From contig NC_013853.1 in the NCBI RefSeq assembly GCF_000027165.1, positions 496,001 to 560,000 of the forward strand: a DNA stretch of 64,000 nucleotides, read 5' to 3'. Shown here piece by piece: positions 1 to 7,860 of this stretch. The stretch's first letter is position 1; each line of letters starts with the position of its first letter. The notes under the pieces were generated by a model. That model worked only from the letters and a program-made list of their open reading frames with translations, made no database searches and was not told the origin of the DNA. Source of the stretch: Streptococcus mitis B6. GTDB lineage: Bacteria > Bacillota > Bacilli > Lactobacillales > Streptococcaceae. A program made the position numbers and the translations under genes.

Positions 1-40
1 AACAACCTGCTGTAATATAATAAGAGAAAGAAGCAAAATT

Positions 41-81
41 AAAAAGCTAGAGTTCCACAATTGGAAATCTCTAGCTTTTTG
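41..81. terminator. Bidirectional terminator after csbD
   Basis: Twelve-base arms AAAAAGCTAGAG and CTCTAGCTTTTT face each other, with an inner TTCC/GGAA pair, and give U-tracts on both strands. It closes the minus-strand stress operon and probably also a gene entering from the left edge. Positions 1-40 hold nothing else I can name. Confidence 0.8.
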
Positions 82-151
82 TTTTCTGAGAATCATCTTG
101 ACTCAGACTCTTTTGACTAATGTTACTAAAAAGATAAAGTAACTTTTAGCC

Positions 152-355
152 TTATTTATCGTCGCCACTCAACATGTTTTTGATACCTTCTACAGCACCT
201 TCTACAGCGTCTTTGGCATCTTCTGCAACTTCTTTTACTTTAGAAACAACTTTTTCAGCTGCTCCTTCTTTTTCCATTTTTTCATCACCGATGGCTTTCC
301 CAACACCTTCTTTAATAGAACCTTTAGCTTGATTTAATTTTTCTTCTACTGACAT
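152..355 (-). CDS. CsbD family stress protein
   Basis: A 67-residue, highly charged, Ala/Lys/Glu-rich protein with the CsbD-like start [20 protein letters not shown]. CsbD proteins are small, abundant, general-stress proteins of unknown biochemistry. This is the last gene of the minus-strand operon glsB-amaP-DUF2273-asp23-csbD, 30 bases after asp23. An SD (AGGAGAAAT on the coding strand) precedes the ATG. The family call is firm; the function is unknown. Confidence 0.88.
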   Translation of the reverse strand: MSVEEKLNQAKGSIKEGVGKAIGDEKMEKEGAAEKVVSKVKEVAEDAKDAVEGAVEGIKNMLSGDDK

Positions 356-385
356 GATAATTTCTCCTGTTATATTTATTTTATC

Positions 386-994
386 TTAGTTTACACGAGT
401 GTTTTCGTGAGATACTACACCAGTTGCTGCACCTTTAACAGCTTCTACACCTTCGCTAACTTTTTCTTGAACAGTTGAGAAACCAGATCCAAGACCAGAT
501 TTAGCTTTTTCGAATTGTTCTGAAGCGAATTCTCCTGTTGATTCAGCAACGTCAGATACGCGATCTTGAAGGCTTACTGAATCTGCTTCATGTTGTTCTT
601 TAGTTTTGATGTCGACAACGTTTACGTTGATTTCAACAACTTCCAAGTCAGTCATTTTAGCAACTTCTGAAGATACGATTTCTCTGATTTCTGAATATAA
701 AGCTGGAACATTTTTTTGGTACTCAACAATAACGTTTAAGTCAACTGCAACTTGTGTTTTACCAACTTCTACGTTAACACCACTTGTTACGTCATCGCTG
801 TTAACGATTTTTTCTTTAAGATTTGAGAAGAAACCACCGTCGATTCCCAAAAGACCTGAAACGTTTTCTAGTGACAGACCAATGATTTTTTGGATAACTT
901 TATCTTCGTAAGTAAGTTCCCCTTTGATTTCGTGAGCTACAACAGTAGCATCTTTCTTTTCTACGTTAGTGTTTGTGTTTTTTTCGTTTGACAT
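386..994 (-). CDS. Asp23/Gls24 family envelope stress protein
   Basis: A 202-residue protein. The Asp23 domain (about residues 22-135) starts with the typical GELTYEDKVIQKIIGLSLENVSGLLGI region, of which positions 25-44 are the best conserved, and continues through the IREIV and VVEINVNVVDI strands. The rest is a charged helical tail. In staphylococci Asp23 sits under the membrane and is anchored by AmaP; an amaP homologue lies upstream here. Gls24 proteins are linked to bile and general stress tolerance in enterococci. SD AAAGGAG is present before the ATG. Confidence 0.9.
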   Translation of the reverse strand: MSNEKNTNTNVEKKDATVVAHEIKGELTYEDKVIQKIIGLSLENVSGLLGIDGGFFSNLKEKIVNSDDVTSGVNVEVGKTQVAVDLNVIVEYQKNVPALYSEIREIVSSEVAKMTDLEVVEINVNVVDIKTKEQHEADSVSLQDRVSDVAESTGEFASEQFEKAKSGLGSGFSTVQEKVSEGVEAVKGAATGVVSHENTRVN

Positions 995-1031
995 ATGAAA
1001 CTCCTTTAATTAAATTAGTAATTTTTATTTT

Positions 1032-1202
1032 TTATTTATCTATATAGTTTTTTTCGATATAGAATCCAGCTGCAACTCCCAGTGCTCCTAAAATCAATAC
1101 AAATATTGTTTTGAAGAAGCCAAAGGAGACAATCAAACAAGCGAGAAATACGCCTATGAGACCAGCGATTATTGGATATCGATATTGTTTAAGCCATTCC
1201 AT
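1032..1202 (-). CDS. DUF2273 small membrane protein
   Basis: A 56-residue protein starting MEWLKQYRYPIIAGLIGVF and ending YIEKNYIDK. It has two hydrophobic segments (about residues 10-28 and 30-48) separated by a Lys. It lies between amaP and asp23 with only short gaps (10 and 37 bases), and DUF2273 proteins are regularly encoded in this position in Asp23 operons. SD AAGGAAGT precedes the ATG. It probably helps tether the Asp23/AmaP complex to the membrane (inference). Confidence 0.8.
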   Translation of the reverse strand: MEWLKQYRYPIIAGLIGVFLACLIVSFGFFKTIFVLILGALGVAAGFYIEKNYIDK

Positions 1203-1212
1203 TTTTACTTCC

Positions 1213-1785
1213 TTACTTTACACGACTAGCAGTTTTTTTCTTTTGAGCTTTAGGCTGTGGCTGATAGTCTTTTACCAAGACGTCCAATTTCACCTGACGC
1301 TCAATACCAAAGAATTGCTTTAATCCATTAGCTATTTCATTTTGAATTAGCTGGCATCTGTCAGCGATGTTGTCCGAAGGAAGAATTTTACCTTCTACAT
1401 GAACGAAACATTTATTTTTTCGTAAATTTACATGAACAGTTGGGTTCTTGATCAATCCATGATCACTCACCAAACTTCTAACAAAACCTTCGATTGCCGA
1501 ATTCTTTAATTTTAATGTATCGTTTTTAGTTTCAAGTTGAATTTCCAAATAACGTTTAGGATAAAACAACACAACTAACATCGATAACAAAACTAAAGTT
1601 GATAGAGCCACTATCCCCCAGAATATATATCTAGAGAGATAGAATTCAATGAAATGATTCTGTCTCCAGCTAAATAGCTGAATACCTAGATCACTAACTT
1701 GATGATAATCTATCAAAACAGGAAGGAAAATTGTCAAGATTAAAATACAGAAAATAATTAAAAATATTTTCTTTGTTTTTGACAT
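1213..1785 (-). CDS. amaP: AmaP, alkaline shock membrane anchor protein
   Basis: 190 residues from the ATG at 1785, which has AAAGGA six bases upstream; an in-frame TTG two codons earlier is less likely. There is one N-terminal transmembrane segment (about 7-26), a second around 52-76, then a soluble domain with Asp23-like features (LVSDHGLIKNPTVHVNLRKN region) and a basic tail ending KKKTASRVK. AmaP anchors Asp23 at the membrane in Staphylococcus. Here it is second in the glsB-amaP-DUF2273-asp23-csbD operon. Confidence 0.85.
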   Translation of the reverse strand: MSKTKKIFLIIFCILILTIFLPVLIDYHQVSDLGIQLFSWRQNHFIEFYLSRYIFWGIVALSTLVLLSMLVVLFYPKRYLEIQLETKNDTLKLKNSAIEGFVRSLVSDHGLIKNPTVHVNLRKNKCFVHVEGKILPSDNIADRCQLIQNEIANGLKQFFGIERQVKLDVLVKDYQPQPKAQKKKTASRVK

Positions 1786-1861
1786 ATACAATCCTTTCGA
1801 TTTAACATAAAACTATTTTTACCCGTCTAATCTATTTAAAAATAGTTTATTCTACAAGTAA

Positions 1862-2098
1862 TTATTTTTTACCTGTAAAGAATGATACTACAGTAACAAC
1901 AATTGCTGCTCCTGCAATAGATGGGATCAAAGCCATTCCAGCGATGGATGGGCCCCAGCTACCAAGTAGTGATTGTCCAACAGATGCTCCAATTAAACCA
2001 GCAAAGATGTTTGCGATGATTCCCATAGAACTACCTTTTTTAGTGATTTTACCTGCCAAGAGACCAATAAGACCTCCTGCAATAATTGACCACAACAT
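1862..2098 (-). CDS. GlsB/YeaQ/YmgE family stress membrane protein
   Basis: 78 residues, nearly all hydrophobic, with three predicted membrane helices and the Gly-rich pattern IIAGGLIGLLAGKI...GIIANIFAGLIGASVGQ (parts of residues 5-43). This pattern defines the transglycosylase-associated/GlsB family. It is the first gene of the stress operon. A strong SD (GGAGGG) lies just upstream, in A+T-rich DNA (2105-2300) that must carry the operon promoter. The family's molecular role is unknown. Confidence 0.85.
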   Translation of the reverse strand: MLWSIIAGGLIGLLAGKITKKGSSMGIIANIFAGLIGASVGQSLLGSWGPSIAGMALIPSIAGAAIVVTVVSFFTGKK

Positions 2099-2332
2099 TG
2101 CTTACCCTCCTTTTTTATTTTAATCTCAAAAAATCAATTTTTTTGATTGTTGCTATTATATAATTTTTAAAATTAAAAATATAATCTTTCGACTTGAATT
2201 TGATTCTGTATTCACGCCCTCAATAGACGCTAAAATAAGAAAATTGTTTATATATTGCTTCCGTAGTGTTATTATACGAAATAAAGGATCTTAGGAAAAG
2301 TCGTTATAGCATGCTATACCTATTCTTTGTGG

Positions 2333-2338
2333 TATAAT
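2333..2338 (+). promoter_or_regulatory. Extended -10 promoter of mgrA
   Basis: TGGTATAAT is a perfect extended -10 (TGN TATAAT). It lies 45 bases before the chosen mgrA ATG and overlaps the longer open frame, which is why the downstream start was chosen. No good -35 is seen, as is usual for extended -10 promoters in streptococci. Confidence 0.6.
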
Positions 2339-2383
2339 TGCAAGAGGTTTAATCCGATAATTTATAAAGAGAGAAAGACATTC

Positions 2384-3862
2384 ATGAGAGATTTATTATC
2401 TAAAAAAAGTCATAGGCAATTAGAATTATTAGAATTATTATTTGAACATAAACGATGGTTTCATCGTTCTGAACTAGCAGAGTTACTAAATTGTACAGAA
2501 CGTGCAGTCAAAGATGATCTATCCCATGTTAAATCTGCTTTTCCTGACTTGATTTTTCATTCTTCTACTAATGGTATACGCATTATTAATACCGATGATA
2601 GCGATATTGAAATGGTTTACCATCATTTCTTTAAGCATTCAACTCATTTTTCAATTTTAGAATTTATCTTCTTTAATGAAGGATGTGATGCTGATAGTAT
2701 TTGCAAAGAGTTTTATATCAGTTCATCTTCGCTCTATCGTATTATTAGCCAAATCAATAAAGTGATTAAAAAGCAATTTCAATTTGAAATCAGTCTGACC
2801 CCTGTTCAAATCATTGGAAATGAGAGAGACATTCGTTACTTTTTTGCACAATATTTTTCAGAAAAATATTATTTCCTAGAATGGCCATTTGAAAATTTTT
2901 CAGTAGAACCCCTATCTCAATTGTTAGAATTGGTTTATAAGGAAACAAGCTTTCCAATGAATTTGTCAACTCATAGAATGCTAAAGTTGCTCCTAGTAAC
3001 CAATCTATATCGAATAAAGTTTGGTCATTTTATGGAAGTAGATAAAGATTCTTTTAACGACCAAAGTTTGAATGCTTTGATGCAGGCAGAAGGAATAGAA
3101 GGTGTTGCTCAGAGTTTTGAATCAGAATACAATCTCTCTTTAGATGAAGAAGTGGTTTGCCAATTATTTGCGTCTTACTTTCAAAAAATGTTTTTCATAG
3201 ATGAAAACCTCTTTTTGAAAAGTGTAAAAAGGGATAGTTATGTTGGGAAATCTTACCATCTATTGAGTGACTTTATTGATCAGATTTCAGTCAAGTATCA
3301 GATTGAGATTGAGAATAAGGATAGTCTGATTTGGCATCTGCATAATACCGCACATCTGTATCGTCAAGAGTTGTCCACTGAGTTTATTTTATTTGATCAA
3401 AAAGGGAATACAATCAGGAATTTTCAAAATATTTTTCCTAAATTTGTTTCAGATGTTAAAAAAGAGCTTTCTCATTATTTAGAAACTCTTGAGCTTTGTT
3501 CTAGTTCAATGATGGTAAATCATCTATCTTATACCTTCATCACTCATACCAAACATTTGGTGCTTAATCTACTACAAAATCAGCCAAAGCTGAAGGTTCT
3601 GGTTATGAGTAATTTTGATCAGTATCATGCGAAATCCGTTGCAGAGACACTTTCTTATTATTGCAGCAACAATTTTGAACTAGAAGTTTGGAGTGAATTA
3701 GAGTTATCACTTGAGTCTCTAAAAGATTCACCTTATGATATCATTATTTCTAATTTTATTATTCCTCCGATTGAAAATAAGCGACTAATCTATTCCAATA
3801 ATGTCAATACAGTCGCTCTTATCTCTTTACTTAATGCAATGATGTTTATTCGATTAGATTAG
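2384..3862 (+). CDS. mgrA: Mga-family transcriptional regulator MgrA
   Basis: 492 residues from the ATG at 2384; the open frame extends 19 codons upstream, but those overlap the promoter. The N-terminal part has the two Mga-type helix-turn-helix segments (HRSELAELLNCTERAVKDDL, about 33-52, and a second around 110-130, DADSICKEFYISSSSLYRII). A PRD-like middle and an EIIB-like C-terminus follow. The neighbouring Asp23 operon and the sequence match pneumococcal MgrA, which is reported to repress the rlrA pilus islet. No pilus genes lie in this window, so targets here are unknown. Confidence 0.85.
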   Translation: MRDLLSKKSHRQLELLELLFEHKRWFHRSELAELLNCTERAVKDDLSHVKSAFPDLIFHSSTNGIRIINTDDSDIEMVYHHFFKHSTHFSILEFIFFNEGCDADSICKEFYISSSSLYRIISQINKVIKKQFQFEISLTPVQIIGNERDIRYFFAQYFSEKYYFLEWPFENFSVEPLSQLLELVYKETSFPMNLSTHRMLKLLLVTNLYRIKFGHFMEVDKDSFNDQSLNALMQAEGIEGVAQSFESEYNLSLDEEVVCQLFASYFQKMFFIDENLFLKSVKRDSYVGKSYHLLSDFIDQISVKYQIEIENKDSLIWHLHNTAHLYRQELSTEFILFDQKGNTIRNFQNIFPKFVSDVKKELSHYLETLELCSSSMMVNHLSYTFITHTKHLVLNLLQNQPKLKVLVMSNFDQYHAKSVAETLSYYCSNNFELEVWSELELSLESLKDSPYDIIISNFIIPPIENKRLIYSNNVNTVALISLLNAMMFIRLD

Positions 3863-3871
3863 TGAGTGAAA

Positions 3872-3925
3872 GAAGACCCCATCCATCTCTAGGGTAGATT
3901 TCCTATAGATAGGTGGAGTCTTTTT
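3872..3925 (+). terminator. Terminator after mgrA
   Basis: Arms AAGACCCCATCC and GGTGGAGTCTTTTT pair with G-U wobbles around a short loop and end in a T-run. They follow the mgrA stop by about 10 bases. From here to 4107 I see no convincing gene, only degenerate sequence that may be decayed coding DNA. Confidence 0.65.
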
Positions 3926-4107
3926 GAATATTAAAAAATTTCATATCTATCATTAGCAGAGCTCCTAGTTACATTCATTTTGGGACCTGTTTTAAATAGT
4001 ATATGCCCAGAGCTAAGTATCTGAAGTAGAAAAAGAAAGATCTTTTAATCCTTTATCAAAATACTTGAAACAGGATGTATCACAGATTGAATCGAAACCC
4101 AATCCTA

Positions 4108-4364
4108 TCACTTGTTGGCTATTCGAACACGGGTTACAATACCATATGGATCACTAAATTCTAACTCGCTTGAGTTTAGCCATGTGATTGGTGCCTCAAC
4201 CTCAGGTGTACTATGGTCAATGATGAGGAGCTCCTCTTTACTTGTAACCTCAATGAGATAGTAGGCTAGGCCTGGCAAGCCTTGCTGACGTTTGGTTAGA
4301 CCTTTTCCGAACCACTCATCCATTGCCAAGTGATGTATTGATTTTTAGTTGTAAGATATGACAT
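4108..4364 (-). pseudogene. Frameshifted VOC/glyoxalase-like remnant
   Basis: An ATG at 4364 has a good SD (AAAAGGA), but its frame reads only MSYLTTKNQYITWQWMSGSEKV before a stop. A second frame, open from a TTG at 4329 to 4108, encodes 73 residues starting MDEWFGKGLTKRQQGLP and ending near LEFSDPYGIVTRVRIANK. The D-P-x-G near the end resembles the C-terminus of VOC (glyoxalase-type) proteins. One small indel near 4320-4330 would join the frames. It follows the oxidoreductase by 13 bases and was probably part of its operon. Family assignment is weak. Confidence 0.45.
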
Positions 4365-4377
4365 TGTGTTTTCCTTT

Positions 4378-5382
4378 TTATTTCTTAAAGCTGAGAACTG
4401 TTTTACCATGAGAGCGACCGTTAGCGACCTTGTCTAAGGCGCTATTTACCTCTTCAAATGGATAAACTGTATCGATAGAGGGTTTGATTTCTAATTTACT
4501 AAAGAGGTCAGCTACCTCTTGTAATTGAGCACCATTGCTTTCCACAAAGATAAAATGGTAGTGGATGCCGTATTTTTCCGCCATCTTATCAAATTTGCGA
4601 CCCGCTAAGCCAAGAATCATCTGTTTCCATTTTGGTAGATTCATGCGTTTGGCAAAGGCACCGTTTGGCATAGCACGGAGGGAAACAAGATGACCACTTT
4701 TTTTCATGATAGACATTTGTTTTTCAGTTTCAGCGCCCCCAAGAGTATCAAGGACATAATCCACCTGGCTAACAGTTTTTGTATAATCCTCTGTTTTGTA
4801 ATCGATAAATCTATCTGCTCCTAGTTTCAAGACACGCTCTGCACTATCTCTAGCTCCATTGGTGATGACTGTCAAACCTTTGGCCTTGGCAATCGGAATG
4901 GCCATTCCACCAACTCCTCCAGTCCCACCAGAAATAAAGATCGTTTTCCCAGCTTGAGCTCCCATGAGTTCCAAAGCTTGCATGATGGTCAAGGCAGTAA
5001 GCGGAACCGCAGCAGCTTCCTCGTCTGATAGATAGTCTGGAACCTTGGCTAAGGCTCGACTATCAACAGCAACATATTCTGCAAAGGCGCCGATATGATC
5101 AAGTGGCAGACGGCCAAAGACACGATCTCCTACCTGAAAGTTGTTAACTTTCTTGCCCATGCTTTCAACGATCCCAACCACTTCGTTACCCGCAGTTTGA
5201 GGAAGTTTGTAAGGAACAATCATCTTAACCTCACCACGAGAGATCATGTTATCGAGAGGATTAACACCAGCTGCGGTGACTTTAACTAAAACTTCTTTGT
5301 CTGTAATACTTGGTTTAGCCATTTCTGTGATGTTCAGTGTGATATTCTTTTTGTTATAAGTAGTGTGTTGTGCGACTTTCAT
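4378..5382 (-). CDS. NADP-dependent quinone/zinc-type oxidoreductase
   Basis: 334 residues of the medium-chain dehydrogenase/reductase superfamily: an N-terminal GroES-like domain with AAGVNPLDNMISRGEV, then a Rossmann domain with the dinucleotide motif SGGTGGVGGMAIPIAKAKG (about 150-168). The catalytic-zinc Cys/His set of alcohol dehydrogenases is missing, so a quinone reductase or enone reductase role is likelier. It lies downstream of an Rrf2 regulator, with a perfect palindrome in front (5414-5438), which suggests redox or electrophile-responsive control. Confidence 0.8.
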   Translation of the reverse strand: MKVAQHTTYNKKNITLNITEMAKPSITDKEVLVKVTAAGVNPLDNMISRGEVKMIVPYKLPQTAGNEVVGIVESMGKKVNNFQVGDRVFGRLPLDHIGAFAEYVAVDSRALAKVPDYLSDEEAAAVPLTALTIMQALELMGAQAGKTIFISGGTGGVGGMAIPIAKAKGLTVITNGARDSAERVLKLGADRFIDYKTEDYTKTVSQVDYVLDTLGGAETEKQMSIMKKSGHLVSLRAMPNGAFAKRMNLPKWKQMILGLAGRKFDKMAEKYGIHYHFIFVESNGAQLQEVADLFSKLEIKPSIDTVYPFEEVNSALDKVANGRSHGKTVLSFKK

Positions 5383-5413
5383 TGTCTTCTCTTTTCTTTT
5401 TAATATGACTGAA

Positions 5414-5438
5414 TATACTTGTATCTAATACAAGTATA
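5414..5438. promoter_or_regulatory. Palindromic operator before the oxidoreductase
   Basis: The 11-base arms TATACTTGTAT and ATACAAGTATA form a perfect inverted repeat around CTA, 32 bases upstream of the oxidoreductase ATG. The core CTTGTATCTAATACAAG recurs in degenerate form at 5926-5942 in front of the Rrf2 gene. The natural reading is the Rrf2 protein's binding site. Confidence 0.65.
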
Positions 5439-5472
5439 TGTTGTTTCCAGTAAAAACTGACTTGTTATCAAA

Positions 5473-5904
5473 TCAGTTTCGAACTTGTTTGGCTTGTTTA
5501 TATAGATTGTCAATGACATCTTCTAAAGTTTGATTTGCTAATTCCTTCTCTAATTGAGATTCGGCACTAGCGAAAAGCGGTGAAACTGCTCCTTGGATAT
5601 GTTTTCCAACGGGACAATCGGGATTGCTATTTTGATGAACAGGGAATAAACTAATGTGATTGATTTCTTGAGTAGCATAGTAGATCTCTAGTAAAGTCAT
5701 TTTCTTTGGAGATTTACTGAGTTGATAGCCTGTTTTTCCTTGCTGGGAATGAATCAAATCTGCATTTTTCAATAAGGCAATCACCTTTCGAATGTAACTA
5801 GCGTTAGTCCCAACACTAATAGCTAGTGCTTGAGAGCTTAGAGTTTCCTTGCTTTCACTAATCATTGTTAAGATATGCAAAGCAACTGAGAATTTTGTAT
5901 CCAT
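5473..5904 (-). CDS. Rrf2 family transcriptional regulator
   Basis: 143 residues with the Rrf2 winged-helix start (MDTKFSVALHILTMI, then SSQALAISVGTNASYIRKVI as the DNA-binding helices) and dimer helix ATQEINHISLF. Only one Cys (residue 97, in NPDCPVG) is present, so it cannot hold the three-Cys iron-sulfur cluster of IscR/NsrR. It is more like the YwnA/HypR type, which sense electrophiles or disulfide stress through one thiol (family knowledge). It is transcribed toward the oxidoreductase, and similar palindromes flank it on both sides. Confidence 0.85.
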   Translation of the reverse strand: MDTKFSVALHILTMISESKETLSSQALAISVGTNASYIRKVIALLKNADLIHSQQGKTGYQLSKSPKKMTLLEIYYATQEINHISLFPVHQNSNPDCPVGKHIQGAVSPLFASAESQLEKELANQTLEDVIDNLYKQAKQVRN

Positions 5905-5925
5905 CTGAACTCCTTTTTTAACAAA

Positions 5926-5942
5926 CCTGTATCAGGTACAAG
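5926..5942 (-). promoter_or_regulatory. Operator-like repeat at the rrf2 promoter
   Basis: CTTGTACCTGATACAGG (minus strand) matches the core of the palindrome at 5414-5438, CTTGTATCTAATACAAG, at 14 of 17 bases. It lies just downstream of the rrf2 -10 box, over the expected transcription start, so it suits autorepression. Confidence 0.6.
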
Positions 5943-5946
5943 AACA

Positions 5947-5974
5947 AGTATAGCATAAATTAAAAGAAAAGCAA
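5947..5974 (-). promoter_or_regulatory. Promoter of the Rrf2 regulator gene
   Basis: On the minus strand, TTGCTT (5974-5969) and TATACT (5952-5947) are separated by 16 bases. They are followed directly by the operator-like repeat. Confidence 0.6.
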
Positions 5975-6094
5975 GACTTTTGTATTAAATTTTTAAAAAT
6001 TTTGAGTGCAATCAGATTAGAGCTGTCTGGAAAGGGGAGGCGTAAAATTATATCTTTAGTATTCATTAGTTGACCAAAAGTAGAACAGATACAC

Positions 6095-6123
6095 AAAAAA
6101 GCCTTGGAACTCAAGGCTTTTCC
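6095..6123 (-). terminator. Terminator after tRNA-Lys
   Basis: Arms AAAGCCTTG and CAAGGCTTT around a GAACT loop have a T-run on the minus-strand side. They lie 14 bases downstream of the mature tRNA end. 5975-6094 shows nothing further. Confidence 0.75.
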
Positions 6124-6136
6124 TGTTGTATTTAGA

Positions 6137-6209
6137 TGCCCCCTACAGGGATCGAACCTGTGACCCACGGATTAAGAGTCCGCTGCTCTGCCAGCTGAGC
6201 TAAGGAGGC
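6137..6209 (-). tRNA. tRNA-Lys (anticodon CTT)
   Basis: 73 bases fold into a full cloverleaf. The acceptor GCCTCCT pairs with AGGGGGC plus discriminator A. The D-arm is GCTC/GAGC, the anticodon stem GCGGA/TCCGT holds loop CTCTTAA, and the T-arm ACAGG/CCTGT holds TTCGATC. The 3' CCA is not encoded. It starts five bases after the U-tract of the 6S RNA, so it may be expressed by read-through from the 6S promoter. Confidence 0.95.
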
Positions 6210-6213
6210 AAAT

Positions 6214-6410
6214 AAAAAAGCTGTATTGGTGCCGAAACTTCACGGTTTGTATTGAACCCGCGCAATTAAGCAGGTGGGCAACTCGCTCTAACTGAAGCTG
6301 TTTCCGTGTGAGACGGCCTACATGCTGTTAGAAGACTTTTGTTTCCCTAATAATACAAAAAATAGTCGGTCAACACTTAAGTGTGAAGTCGTACACCACA
6401 GCGTTTCTAT
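6214..6410 (-). ncRNA. ssrS: 6S RNA (RNA polymerase regulator)
   Basis: A roughly 196-base transcript between rarA and tRNA-Lys, the position 6S RNA (bsrA) holds next to the rarA homologue in Bacillus. The ends pair: CTGT with ACAG, GGTG with CACC, CGA-CTTCAC with GTGAAG-TTCG. This leaves a large internal bubble and a top hairpin, the open-promoter mimic of 6S RNA. It ends in TTTTTT. The RNA binds housekeeping RNA polymerase in stationary phase. The call rests on position and fold; a covariance-model hit would settle it. Confidence 0.75.
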
Positions 6411-6416
6411 GTTTAT

Positions 6417-6444
6417 ATGATACCACTTTTTCAAAAAAAATCAA
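6417..6444 (-). promoter_or_regulatory. Promoter of 6S RNA
   Basis: TTGATT (6444-6439), a 16-base spacer and TATCAT (6422-6417) on the minus strand put the start near 6410, matching the 5' arm of the RNA fold. It begins 30 bases after the rarA stop. Confidence 0.6.
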
Positions 6445-6473
6445 GAGGAAAGTGCAATTTTTTGAAAAGGATT

Positions 6474-7745
6474 TCAGATTTTTCGTAAATGGTCGATGGC
6501 TTCCTTTCTTTGAGCCAAAGCCCGCTCATATTTACCAGTATCTTCTGCTTGGAAATAGTGATGATTGCGGATTTTTTCTGGCAGATAGTCTTGCTTGACC
6601 CAATTTCCAGGATACTTGTGTGGATAGAGATAGTCTTGGGCATTCCCCAGTTCCTTGCTTCCACTGTAGTGCCCATCACGCAGGTGTCGCGGAATAGGCA
6701 AGTGCCCTGATGTTTTGAGGTCAGCAAGTGCCTGGTCCATAGCTACATAGGCTGAGTTGGATTTTGGAGAAAGGGCCAAATCAATCACGACATTGGCAAT
6801 GAGAATGCGGGCTTCTGGAAAACCAATCTTTTGGGCGGCATCCAGAGCAGTCACGGTATGAATTTGGGCTTCAGGATTGGCCAAGCCGATATCCTCATAT
6901 GCGATAACAGTCAAGCGACGAGCGAGACTTGGCAAATCACCAGCCTCAATCAAGCGGGCAGCATAGTGAAGACTGGCATCAACATCTGAGCCACGGATAG
7001 ACTTTTGCAGGGCAGATAGAACGTCATAGTGACCGTCTCCATCCTTGTCCATGGTAATGTAGCTCCGCTGCAGGCTATTTTCCATGATGTCGAGGGTGAT
7101 GTGGCGGATGCTCTCGTCATTCTCAGGGGTAGAGAGAACTGCCAAATCCAGTGAGTTGAAGGCAGAACGCAGGTCTCCATTTGTAGAGGTCGCAATGAAA
7201 TCCAGCGCATCCTCATCTAGTTCTACTGGAAAATCAAAACCACGCTCAGGGTTACTTAGAGCTATCTGCAGGGCCTCTTTGACGTCTTGGTTAGACAGAG
7301 GTTCCAACTCAAAAATTTGAACACGACTGCGAATGGCAGGAGTGACAGAGAAGAAAGGATTTTCAGTCGTAGCGCCAATCATGATGACCAGTCCACTTTC
7401 CAAGAGAGGCAAGAGGAAGTCTTGCTTGGTCTTGTCTAGACGATGGATTTCGTCTAGTAATAGGACGAGGCCACCTGAAAATTTAGCCTCTTCCGCAATT
7501 TCTTGGAGTCTTTTTTTACTATCTACTGTCGCATTGAAAGTTCGAAAGGCATACTTTGTTGTTCCAGCGATGGCAGAGGCAATACTGGTCTTGCCGATTC
7601 CTGGAGGTCCATAGAGAATCATGGAGGAGAGGCGATTGGCTTCCACCATGCGGCGGATGATTTTTCCAGGCCCGACCAGATGTTCCTGACCGATGACCTG
7701 GTCGATGGTTTTAGGGCGCATGCGAAGCGCGAGATTGTCTGGCAT
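6474..7745 (-). CDS. rarA: Replication-associated recombination protein RarA
   Basis: 423 residues of the MgsA/RarA AAA+ family: Walker A GPPGIGKTS (about 46-54), Walker B LLLDEIHR (about 95-102), sensor-1 region GATTENPFF, then the C-terminal tetramerisation domain with HYDVLSALQKSIRGSD and DGHYSGSKELGN. RarA acts at stalled replication forks and single-strand gaps. The ATG has an SD-like AAAGGA upstream. It sits next to 6S RNA, as in other Firmicutes. Confidence 0.93.
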   Translation of the reverse strand: MPDNLALRMRPKTIDQVIGQEHLVGPGKIIRRMVEANRLSSMILYGPPGIGKTSIASAIAGTTKYAFRTFNATVDSKKRLQEIAEEAKFSGGLVLLLDEIHRLDKTKQDFLLPLLESGLVIMIGATTENPFFSVTPAIRSRVQIFELEPLSNQDVKEALQIALSNPERGFDFPVELDEDALDFIATSTNGDLRSAFNSLDLAVLSTPENDESIRHITLDIMENSLQRSYITMDKDGDGHYDVLSALQKSIRGSDVDASLHYAARLIEAGDLPSLARRLTVIAYEDIGLANPEAQIHTVTALDAAQKIGFPEARILIANVVIDLALSPKSNSAYVAMDQALADLKTSGHLPIPRHLRDGHYSGSKELGNAQDYLYPHKYPGNWVKQDYLPEKIRNHHYFQAEDTGKYERALAQRKEAIDHLRKI

Positions 7746-7860
7746 AGCAGTCCTTTCTAACGTGGATTTTCTGATGTATATGTGATAAGATGGTAGTATC
7801 TATTTTAGCATATTTCCGAGCAATCGGGGCGATTAAAGAGTCGCATAGAAAGAGGACAAA

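Noticed and set aside
5932..6168. A 78-codon minus-strand frame across the tRNA
   Set aside because: It overlaps tRNA-Lys and its terminator, has no SD and no protein-like composition.
6431..6727. Open frames on both strands within rarA
   Set aside because: They are shadows of the well-supported rarA reading frame. The same was concluded for frames antisense to pepF, der, secA, recG, penA and the sialidase.
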